Of a stretch of 5,187 nt of DNA, positions 1 to 5,187 are shown piece by piece. Each line of letters begins with the position of its first letter. Within the stretch, counting starts at the first letter, position 1. The stretch is taken from the NCBI GenBank assembly GCA_934725785.1, contig CAKVCS010000083.1:1-5187 (forward strand), read 5' to 3'. This DNA is from an uncultured Bacteroidales bacterium. GTDB lineage: Bacteria; Bacteroidota; Bacteroidia; Bacteroidales; Marinilabiliaceae. The translations under genes and the position numbers were made by a program. Below the pieces are notes generated by a model that worked only from the letters and a program-made list of their open reading frames with translations, did not search any database and was not told the origin of the DNA.

Positions 1-455
1 AGCTGTGGGTAGACATGTTCAACAGGTTCAAAGACGCAGGGCTCGACAACCTGATATGGGTGTGGACGAGCGAGGTGAACGACTTCGGCAAATGGTATCC
101 GGGCGACGAGTACGTAGACGTGATAGGCGTAGACATTTACGGAGGCACAGCTCTCGCGACGAAAGCCAACCCCAACCCCGAGGAGCAGATAGCCACGCCC
201 GCCTTCGACTTCTGCCAGCTGCAGGCCAAAACGACCAAGATGCTCACCCTGAGCGAATGCGGATACAGCTCGAGCAGCAAGAGCCGAATTGCGAAACTGT
301 CGGCTCAGACGGCATGCGGCTTAAGCTGGAGCTGGTTCATGCCATGGTATGATGACAGCAAGTCGGAAGCCGAGGAGCATCACGCCGACGACGGATGGTG
401 GAAAGACGCGATGGCGGAGGACAACATCCTGTGGCTCGGCGACTACACCAAATAG
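1..455 (+). CDS. GH26 glycoside hydrolase (endo-beta-mannanase type), C-terminal fragment
   Basis: This is the 3' end of a gene whose start lies before the window. The reading frame has codons starting at position 3 and stops with TAG at 453-455, leaving 150 visible residues. Seen: a GH26 C-terminal half with LIWVWT, WYPGDEYVDVIGVDIY, the nucleophile motif TLSECG (Glu codon 255-257), WSWFMPWYD and a final WWKDAM. The same motifs occur in the same order in the complete GH26 protein downstream; the first 22 aligned residues share 15 identities. GH26 enzymes are retaining (beta/alpha)8 hydrolases, mostly endo-beta-1,4-mannanases. The acid/base Glu, signal peptide and any accessory domain are outside the window, so location cannot be judged. 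The ATG at position 15 is an internal Met (MFNRF aligns with MFNYF), not a start. A terminator follows 31 nt after the stop. Beta-1,3-xylanase or lichenase activity, also known in GH26, cannot be excluded. Confidence 0.88.
   Translation, partial: LWVDMFNRFKDAGLDNLIWVWTSEVNDFGKWYPGDEYVDVIGVDIYGGTALATKANPNPEEQIATPAFDFCQLQAKTTKMLTLSECGYSSSSKSRIAKLSAQTACGLSWSWFMPWYDDSKSEAEEHHADDGWWKDAMAEDNILWLGDYTK
395..413 (+). repeat. 19-nt identical segment shared by the two GH26 genes (copy 1)
   Basis: The 19 bases encoding the end of the conserved WWKDAM block are identical here and at 2202-2220. It is the longest identical run I noticed between the two GH26 genes. It reflects paralogy, not a mobile element. 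Confidence 0.8.
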
Positions 456-486
456 CGCCAAACAATAAACAGCTTGGTGGTTTCCC

Positions 487-530
487 AACGCCCCTGTGCA
501 AGTTGACACTGCACGGGGGCGTTGACTTTA
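487..530 (+). terminator. Intrinsic-type hairpin terminator after the first GH26 gene
   Basis: The arms at 487-500 and 510-523 form a 14-bp GC-rich stem with a single G-U wobble (T495 opposite G) and a 9-nt loop at 501-509. It starts 31 nt after the TAG of the GH26 fragment. The tail is weak: GACTTTA rather than a clean T-run, so termination strength is inferred. Its position between two convergently read-through-prone paralogues suggests that the second GH26 gene is transcribed on its own. Confidence 0.72.
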
Positions 531-638
531 GTAAGCAGACCAGCTGAGAGGCAAGAAAGATAGAGCCGGAGGGAGACACTCGACCCCACGCACATCGCGC
601 GACATCGCCGCGACGGGCGTAGCAGGAGATTCACACGG

Positions 639-669
639 CTTGCCTGGGCGCGCAGGGTTTGTATATTCA
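639..669 (+). promoter_or_regulatory. Weak candidate Bacteroidota promoter for the second GH26 gene
   Basis: CTTG at 639-642 is followed after 19 bp by TATATTCA at 662-669. Against the TTTG / TAnnTTTG consensus this matches 3 of 4 and 4 of 6 fixed positions. The spacing is right and the -7 part sits at the edge of the only AT-rich island in the gap, which is why it is listed. Transcription would start near 676, giving a leader of about 95 nt. The match is weak and other starts in 657-700 are possible. Confidence 0.28.
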
Positions 670-685
670 CATCTTTTGTTTGTGA
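667..685. promoter_or_regulatory. Possible operator: TCACA-N9-TGTGA inverted repeat
   Basis: TCACA at 667-671 and TGTGA at 681-685 form a perfect 5-bp inverted repeat with a 9-bp spacer. It overlaps the -7 end of the weak promoter candidate and its expected start point. It is also one of three places where ATTCACA occurs in this gap. A regulator-binding role is inference only; a 5-bp repeat can arise by chance. Confidence 0.25.
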
Positions 686-771
686 CATTTTATCAAAGCG
701 GGCGCGGAGCCCCGCCTAAGCCACGTAATATGATTAAATTCACACTCGGAAACCTAAAAAAACACCAAGCA

Positions 772-2268
772 ATGGAACTCATAAAAAAGCTGATGATGGC
801 GGCCTTGACGGCCGTCGCCGTGACGGCATGCGGCGATGACGGAGGCTCGGAATCGACCCCCGAGGCCGCGACACTGCAGAAGTCGGTGCCAGCGAGCGGC
901 GAAAAGGACGTCGCGACAACAACCGGCACGATAGAGCTGACCTTCACGAGCGAGGTCAACTTCGTGTCGGGCAAGGAGGCGGACTTCAACGGGACAAAGT
1001 GTGGGATGACGAGCTTCAGCAAGAGCGGAAACACGATGACGTTCAGCATACCGGCACAGCTGAAGCGGGGCGAGACGTACACCCTTTCCGTCCCGACTGG
1101 ATTCTTCACAACCAAGAACGGAGGCGCAGAAGTCGCGGCTTTCGCAGTGACATTCAGCACTCCCGAGGTCAAAGCCCCAAGCGCGGACGGCATTGCCAAA
1201 GAACTCGTCACAACCTCGCCACTGCCAGCCGCAAAAGCTGTGTATGACTACTTGCTGAGCTCTTTCGGAGTCAAAACACTCTCGAGCGCCATCGCCAACG
1301 TGAACTGGAACACAGACGAGGCCGACATGGTCTACGCGGCTACGGGCAAATATCCCGCGATAGCCACTGTGGACTACCTGCATTTCTACACCCTATATGA
1401 CGACGCGAACAGGAACCCATATAAGGGCGGATGGAAAGTGGACTACGAAGACATATCGCAGCTTAAGGCATGGTGGGACGCTGGCGGCATAGTGTCGGCC
1501 TGCTGGCACTGGAACGTCCCGAACAAAGAGGCGGAGAAATACTCCACCGACTCGTACACATGCACGCCTGGCAGCGGCACGAAGAACTCGGACGGCACGA
1601 TGACCACCACATTCCGCCCCAAGAACATCTTTGTTGAGGGAACATGGGAGCAGAAGATCGCCTCGGAGGACCTTGCACTGATGGCAACACTGCTGAAAAG
1701 ATTCCAGGAGGCGGGGATACCCGTAATCTGGCGACCGCTCCACGAGGCATCGGGCAACTCGGCGAGCGGCGGCACGGCATGGTTCTGGTGGGGCATTGAC
1801 GGCGCAGAGACATATAAACAGCTGTGGCGCAAGATGTTCAACTACTTCCAGGAGCAAGGGCTGAACAACCTCATATGGGTATGGACGACTCAGACCGGCT
1901 ACGGGTACGACACGAAGAAGGGCATAGTGAACGACTCGGAGTGGTATCCTGGCGACGAGTATGTCGACGTTGTCGGGCGTGACGAGTACTCCCTGACCCT
2001 TGAGCAGTCGATAGCCGAGTATGAGGCCATAAGGTCCGCTTTCCCCAACAAGCTGACGACACTCTCGGAGTGCGGCAGCGTGGCCAAGATGTCGGAGCAG
2101 ATAGCGGGCGGCGCGGCCTGGAGCTGGGTGATGCCGTGGTATGACTATGACGCGGACAACACCGCCAAGTCGCTCGACAAGCACCAGCACGCCAACACCC
2201 AATGGTGGAAAGACGCGATGAGCAACGAGAACGTGGTGACACGCGACCAGCTGCCGTCGTTCAAATAA
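772..2268 (+). CDS. GH26 endo-beta-mannanase-like surface lipoprotein with N-terminal Big_5-type Ig domain
   Basis: Complete 498-residue protein. The start at 772 is chosen because it gives a compact lipoprotein signal peptide (MELIKK, hydrophobic core, lipobox VTAC with Cys20). In-frame ATGs at 730 and 640 would put 14 and 44 extra residues in front of it. Cys20 is followed by GDDGG, resembling the lipoprotein export signal of Bacteroidota, so an outer-surface location is inferred. Residues about 36-131 look like a Big_5/SbsA-type Ig domain (PASGEKDV, LTFTSEV, FSIPAQLKRGETYTL, FAVTFST). The GH26 barrel spans about 142-490. The acid/base is Glu325 in WRPLHE and the nucleophile Glu433 in TLSECG; their spacing of 108 equals Glu212/Glu320 of Cellvibrio japonicus Man26A. 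WSWVMPWYD near 450 supplies the conserved aromatic subsite. Expected reaction: retaining internal cleavage of beta-1,4-mannan, glucomannan or galactomannan. Other GH26 specificities (beta-1,3-xylan, mixed-linkage glucan) remain possible. It is paralogous to the fragment upstream and flanked by terminators, so probably monocistronic. Confidence 0.9.
   Translation: MELIKKLMMAALTAVAVTACGDDGGSESTPEAATLQKSVPASGEKDVATTTGTIELTFTSEVNFVSGKEADFNGTKCGMTSFSKSGNTMTFSIPAQLKRGETYTLSVPTGFFTTKNGGAEVAAFAVTFSTPEVKAPSADGIAKELVTTSPLPAAKAVYDYLLSSFGVKTLSSAIANVNWNTDEADMVYAATGKYPAIATVDYLHFYTLYDDANRNPYKGGWKVDYEDISQLKAWWDAGGIVSACWHWNVPNKEAEKYSTDSYTCTPGSGTKNSDGTMTTTFRPKNIFVEGTWEQKIASEDLALMATLLKRFQEAGIPVIWRPLHEASGNSASGGTAWFWWGIDGAETYKQLWRKMFNYFQEQGLNNLIWVWTTQTGYGYDTKKGIVNDSEWYPGDEYVDVVGRDEYSLTLEQSIAEYEAIRSAFPNKLTTLSECGSVAKMSEQIAGGAAWSWVMPWYDYDADNTAKSLDKHQHANTQWWKDAMSNENVVTRDQLPSFK
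2202..2220 (+). repeat. 19-nt identical segment shared by the two GH26 genes (copy 2)
   Basis: Second copy of the 19-nt segment found at 395-413, again coding for WWKDAM near the C-terminus of the GH26 domain. Surrounding codons differ at many synonymous positions, so this is a conserved remnant of an old duplication rather than a recent copy. Confidence 0.8.
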
Positions 2269-2274
2269 AACGAG

Positions 2275-2349
2275 CCCCCGGCAACAGGGGGACAGGAAAT
2301 GCCAGCCGCCTGCGGACACTATGACCGCGGGCGGCTGGCATCTTTCTTT
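2275..2349 (+). terminator. Double hairpin terminator after the second GH26 gene
   Basis: A small hairpin (CCCCC 2275-2279, GGGGG 2287-2291, 7-nt loop) begins 6 nt after the TAA. It is followed by a large one: arms 2299-2315 and 2325-2341 form a 17-bp stem with one G-U wobble (T2311) and a 9-nt loop. The large stem runs straight into TCTTTCTTT (2341-2349), a good T-rich tail for a rho-independent terminator on the + strand. It separates the GH26 gene from the araC unit. Confidence 0.86.
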
Positions 2350-2386
2350 CAGCAGCGAAGAGCGGGAGAGACGGAAAAATAAAAAG

Positions 2387-2418
2387 ATTGGACGATTGTT
2401 AAAAAACAGCTATCTTAG
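2387..2418 (+). promoter_or_regulatory. Bacteroidota-type promoter for araC (and probably the GH2 gene)
   Basis: ATTG at 2387-2390, a 20-bp spacer, then TATCTTAG at 2411-2418. Against the Bacteroidota primary-sigma consensus TTTG-N19-21-TAnnTTTG this matches 3 of 4 and 5 of 6 fixed bases with correct spacing. It sits in an AT-rich stretch just after the upstream terminator. Transcription would start near 2425, giving a leader of about 44 nt to the ATG at 2469. The leader is A-rich just before the start (CAAACAAACAAC) and has no Shine-Dalgarno. Confidence 0.62.
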
Positions 2419-2468
2419 CGGAGCTTGGCGCGCCTTACGCCCCATACGCAAACAAACAACTCGCGACA

Positions 2469-3353
2469 ATGAAGACCACGACAGTAAGCCGTGAAATAAC
2501 AGCCCTGAACGAAAAAACCGACTCCATACTCATATTCGACAGGCAGAAAAAGGACTTCAAGTACCCGCTGCACTTTCACCCGGAGTATGAGCTGAACTAC
2601 CTCTGCAACGCGGAGGGGGCGGAGCGACTCGTCGGTGACAGCATAGAACACATAGGCCCACAGGAGCTGTGCCTGGTAGGGCCGAACCTGTATCACGCGT
2701 GGAAAGTGGGCGACTGCGCCCCCGACACCGACAAGCGCGAGGTGACGATGCAGTTCCTCGCAAACTTGTTTCCGGACGACCTGATGTGCAAGGACATATA
2801 TAAGGACATAGCCCACATGCTGAAAAAGAGCGAGAGCGGGCTACTGTTCAGCCCCGAGACGGCCGAGGCTGCCGAGCCGATGCTCACCGCGATAAGCCGC
2901 GCGCGCGGATTCGACGTCTACATAGAGTTCCTGAAACTGCTGCAGTTCCTCGCAACATCGCCAGACCAGAGAGTCCTGGCAAACAACACGTTCCAGTCCG
3001 TCAACACAGCGACCACTGACAACAGGATAGAGAAGGTGCACGACTTCATTGTGGCCCACTATAAAGACAAGATAACCCTTGGCGACGCGGCCAACATACT
3101 AAACATGAGCCCAGTGTCGGTGACGAGGCTGATAAAGCAACGGACGGGCAAGAGCTTCATAGACTTCCTGAACGAGATACGCATAGGCTTCGCCGCCCGG
3201 CAGATGGTGGACTCGGACATGAGCATAAGCGAGATATGCTTCTCGAACGGCTTCAACAACATATCGAACTTCAACCGCACATTTCGCAAGAAGCAGGGCT
3301 TGACCCCGACAGAGTTCAGGGCGAAATATCTCGGCAAAAAGAAGGTGCTGTAG
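2469..3353 (+). CDS. AraC-family transcriptional regulator with N-terminal cupin sensor domain
   Basis: Complete 294-residue cytoplasmic DNA-binding protein, a normal length for the family. Residues about 25-90 form a cupin-like AraC ligand-binding domain (HFHPEYEL at 35-42, GPNLYHAW at 71-78). The two His of HFH, the following Glu residues and His76 are the kind of residues that line the cupin pocket. Residues about 185-288 are the AraC DNA-binding domain. The first helix-turn-helix is around ITLGDAANILNMSPVSVTRL (202-221); the second runs from MSISEICFSNGF to RKKQGLTPTEFR, with the family's GF...F.R.F(K/R)...G.(S/T)P..(Y/F)R pattern. No signal peptide or membrane segment is seen. The effector is unknown; a sugar or oligosaccharide is the natural guess given the enzymes on both sides. 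It has its own promoter, and only 47 nt with no credible terminator separate it from the GH2 gene, so the two are probably co-transcribed. Confidence 0.92.
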   Translation: MKTTTVSREITALNEKTDSILIFDRQKKDFKYPLHFHPEYELNYLCNAEGAERLVGDSIEHIGPQELCLVGPNLYHAWKVGDCAPDTDKREVTMQFLANLFPDDLMCKDIYKDIAHMLKKSESGLLFSPETAEAAEPMLTAISRARGFDVYIEFLKLLQFLATSPDQRVLANNTFQSVNTATTDNRIEKVHDFIVAHYKDKITLGDAANILNMSPVSVTRLIKQRTGKSFIDFLNEIRIGFAARQMVDSDMSISEICFSNGFNNISNFNRTFRKKQGLTPTEFRAKYLGKKKVL

Positions 3354-3400
3354 GATAAAGTGGCGCGCAGAGAGCCACAGGAAGAACAATTGCGAACCAG

Positions 3401-5187
3401 ATGAACAGACTTACGACAGCGTGCATAGCGGCCGGGGCTGCAATGTTGACTGCCTGCCAAGTAGGGCCTCGGCAGACGGTGAGCCTTGAGGGCGAGTGGC
3501 GGACCGAGCTGGGCCCCGTCCGCCTGCCAGGCACGACAGACGAGGCCGGCATAGGCGACACCATAAGCAACATGGGCGAAGACACGCGGCTGAGCCGCAG
3601 ACACAGCCTGTGCCGCGCACTGACATACACGGGTGACATAATAATCCCCGCACAGATGGACGGCAAGCACATAGAGCTCTACATAGAGAAGACGAAGCCC
3701 TCCACGCTATGGATAGACGGCGACAGCATAGGCAGCCAGACACACCTGCACACGCCACACGTGTATGACATAAGCCGTTACCGCGCTGGGAGGCACACGG
3801 TGCGCCTGCGCATAGACAACACATGGCAGGACGAGAACGGATGTGGCGGGCTGCACCCCGCCATAAGCGGAAGCCATGCCGTGACAGAAGCCACCCAGAC
3901 CAACTGGAACGGTGCGGTAGGCCAGATATGCCTGCGCTCCGCCCCCAGGACCTACATAAGCCACCTGACCATATCGACGGAGATAGACACCACCACCATC
4001 GGCAGAGACGAGGACGGCATTCTCCGGGCTGACTCGGCCACCGTAAACGTGGAGATGGAGATTGTGGCCTCGCAGGGCGCGCGCGTGTCGATAGACGTCA
4101 AGTGCCTGCCCCACCCCGCATCTACAGGCGCGGCGATTGCCCAAACGGCGACCACGGCGCAAGTGAACCTGAAAAGGGGGGCGAACAAGGCCGTGGTGCA
4201 AGTGCCAATGGAGGCGGTGGCACTGTGGAGTGAATGGCAGCCACTTCTCTATGACGTGGACGTGACGCTCGACAGCCCGGACGGGGTGGACAAGACTGGC
4301 GACGTGACAGGCTTCCGCACATTCGAGGCACGCGGCACCCAGTTCGCGATAAACGGAGAGACAACATTCCTGCGCGGAAAGCACGACGCTTGCGTATTCC
4401 CCTTGACAGGCTATGCGCCAATGGACAAGGATAGCTGGCTGAAGGTGTTCCGCACAGCAAGAGAATATGGCATAAACCACTACAGGTTCCACTCCTGGTG
4501 CCCGCCCGAGGCCGCCTTCGCGGCCGCCGACGAGGTCGGCATGTATCTGCAGCCCGAGCTGCCATATTGGGGCGAGCTAAAGCCAAGCGGCACGGACGAC
4601 GCCACGAGGCGGCTGAACAACTTCCTGTATGACGAGGGGCTGCGCATAGTGCGGCAGTTCGGCAATCACCCGTCGTTCGTCATGATGAGCCTTGGCAACG
4701 AGCTGGGGGGAGACACGGCCGTGATGCGGCAAATGATGGAGGGTCTGCGCAAGGCCGACCCTCGGCACCTGTACGCGGCGGGGAGCAACAACTTCCTTGG
4801 CTGGATGGGAACCGTGGCAGGCGAGGATTTCTACGTAAGCTGCCGGACGGGCTGGAGCGCGGAGCCATATGGGGCGCACCTGCGGGCGTCGTTCTCATTG
4901 GCCGACGCAGAAGAGTTCGGCATATTGAACGGCACCTACCCCAACACGCGAATGACGTTCGCCAAGGCCGCAAGCAACGTGAAAGTGCCCGTGATAGGCC
5001 ACGAGACGGGACAGTACCAGATATACCCGGACTACGGCGAGATAGAAAAATATAAAGGCGTGACGCGCCCCTTGAACCTGGAGAACTTCCGCAAAGCGCT
5101 AAGCCGTACGTTCGAGGGGTGCGACGCGGACAGCCTCGCGAGGGCGTATCGCAAAGCCTCGGGAGCCTTGGCCGCCCTGTGCTACAA
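3401..5187 (+). CDS. GH2-type glycoside hydrolase lipoprotein (3' end beyond window)
   Basis: The frame opens at ATG 3401 and stays open for 595 codons to the window edge; related GH2 proteins are commonly about 900 residues. The N-terminus is a lipoprotein signal peptide with lipobox LTAC (Cys19). The next residues (QVGPRQ) are not acidic, so periplasm-facing anchoring is inferred. In order: a jelly-roll sugar-binding domain (SLEGEWRTELG from 28, VRLPGTTDEAG, LWIDGDSIGS, TPHVYDIS, TQTNWNGAVG at 165-174), an Ig-like linker domain (about 180-315), then the TIM barrel (FLRGKHD from 323, YRFHSWCPPEAAF from 361, LQPELPYWGE). The acid/base is Glu434 in SLGNELGG and the probable nucleophile Glu535 in VIGHETGQ. 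Such enzymes are retaining exo-hydrolases. The substrate is open: beta-mannoside or beta-galactoside fits the neighbours, but the SHYP motif of LacZ and the WGEFPFAC-like motif of classical beta-mannosidases are absent. It lies 47 nt after araC, probably in one operon. Confidence 0.87.
   Translation, partial: MNRLTTACIAAGAAMLTACQVGPRQTVSLEGEWRTELGPVRLPGTTDEAGIGDTISNMGEDTRLSRRHSLCRALTYTGDIIIPAQMDGKHIELYIEKTKPSTLWIDGDSIGSQTHLHTPHVYDISRYRAGRHTVRLRIDNTWQDENGCGGLHPAISGSHAVTEATQTNWNGAVGQICLRSAPRTYISHLTISTEIDTTTIGRDEDGILRADSATVNVEMEIVASQGARVSIDVKCLPHPASTGAAIAQTATTAQVNLKRGANKAVVQVPMEAVALWSEWQPLLYDVDVTLDSPDGVDKTGDVTGFRTFEARGTQFAINGETTFLRGKHDACVFPLTGYAPMDKDSWLKVFRTAREYGINHYRFHSWCPPEAAFAAADEVGMYLQPELPYWGELKPSGTDDATRRLNNFLYDEGLRIVRQFGNHPSFVMMSLGNELGGDTAVMRQMMEGLRKADPRHLYAAGSNNFLGWMGTVAGEDFYVSCRTGWSAEPYGAHLRASFSLADAEEFGILNGTYPNTRMTFAKAASNVKVPVIGHETGQYQIYPDYGEIEKYKGVTRPLNLENFRKALSRTFEGCDADSLARAYRKASGALAALCY

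Larger units (their letters stand above)
524..771 (+). promoter_or_regulatory. Intergenic leader of the second GH26 gene (no gene seen)
   Basis: No convincing gene lies here. The first part (524-640) is GC-rich without a recognisable element, apart from ACATCGC at 592-598 and 602-608. From about 657 to 697 the base composition turns AT-rich, the likely promoter zone. It holds a weak Bacteroidota promoter match, a TCACA-N9-TGTGA inverted repeat at 667-685, and three same-strand ATTCACA copies (629-635, 665-671, 738-744). A small hairpin is possible at 698-715 (GCGGG/CCCGC). The last 40 nt before the start are A-rich, which is usual for Bacteroidota translation initiation regions, and there is no Shine-Dalgarno. 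Confidence 0.5.

Noticed and set aside
5..352. 115-codon + strand frame with an Arg-rich product
   Set aside because: It is an off-frame shadow of the GH26 fragment; its composition (many Arg and Gln, no motif) is typical of a shifted GC-rich frame.
592..608. ACATCGC direct repeat as a CRISPR or other array
   Set aside because: Two 7-nt copies 10 nt apart in a GC-rich stretch; no further units and no spacer pattern.
698..715. GCGGG / CCCGC hairpin in the leader of the second GH26 gene as a riboswitch or attenuator
   Set aside because: Five base pairs only, with no conserved riboswitch core and no T-run; kept only as a remark in the leader entry.
640..771. N-terminal extension of the second GH26 gene, starting at ATG 640 or ATG 730
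   Set aside because: It would put 44 or 14 residues ahead of a textbook lipoprotein signal peptide and would overlap the probable promoter region. The ATG at 772 gives a normal 20-residue signal with Cys at position 20.
1393..2319. 308-codon open frame on the minus strand opposite the second GH26 gene
   Set aside because: It covers a well-supported + strand gene and its terminator, shows no recognisable motif, and is explained by the near absence of TTA, CTA and TCA codons on the + strand, which removes stops from the opposite frame.
3360..3378. GTGGC / GCCAC inverted repeat between araC and the GH2 gene
   Set aside because: Only a 5-bp stem with a 9-nt loop and no T-rich tail follows, so it is not credible as a terminator.
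3707..4492. 261-codon open frame on the minus strand opposite the GH2 gene
   Set aside because: Same codon-bias explanation; the + strand frame has conserved GH2 domains throughout this stretch.

Overview
The window looks like part of a carbohydrate-utilisation locus from a GC-rich member of the Bacteroidota, most likely a Prevotella/Bacteroides-type Bacteroidales. Four things point there: two lipoprotein signal peptides, one followed by the acidic Cys-Gly-Asp-Asp export signal used by this phylum; A-rich leaders with no Shine-Dalgarno before the start codons; a promoter of the phylum's TTTG / TAnnTTTG type in front of the regulator; and the gene content. No species can be named from this sequence.

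All genes lie on the + strand. Positions 1-455 hold the C-terminal end of a GH26 glycoside hydrolase (endo-beta-mannanase type), followed by a strong hairpin terminator (487-523). A gap of about 250 nt contains an AT-rich island with a weak promoter candidate and a cluster of TCACA/TGTGA motifs. Positions 772-2268 encode a complete second GH26 enzyme. It is a lipoprotein with an N-terminal Big_5-like Ig domain and both catalytic glutamates, and a double hairpin terminator follows it (2275-2349). A good Bacteroidota promoter (2387-2418) then drives an AraC-family regulator (2469-3353). Forty-seven nt later a GH2-type glycoside hydrolase lipoprotein begins (3401) and runs off the window end. It stays open for 595 codons and has lost only its C-terminal part.

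The inferred logic is that of a polysaccharide utilisation locus. The complete GH26 enzyme carries a surface-export signal and would cut mannan-type chains outside the cell. The GH2 enzyme lacks that signal and would trim oligosaccharides in the periplasm. The AraC protein, with an N-terminal cupin sensor, would tune expression. Terminators split the window into at least three transcription units: GH26 no. 1, GH26 no. 2, and araC plus GH2. No SusC/SusD pair, transporter, GH130 or GH36 is visible, so the locus must extend beyond the window if it is a full PUL.

I found no mobile element, CRISPR array, RNA gene or clearly new system. The points most worth a second look are the diverged tandem GH26 pair, the GH2 protein whose active-site motifs fit neither classical LacZ nor classical beta-mannosidase, the extreme preference for ATA isoleucine codons in otherwise GC-rich genes, and the motif cluster in front of the second GH26 gene.
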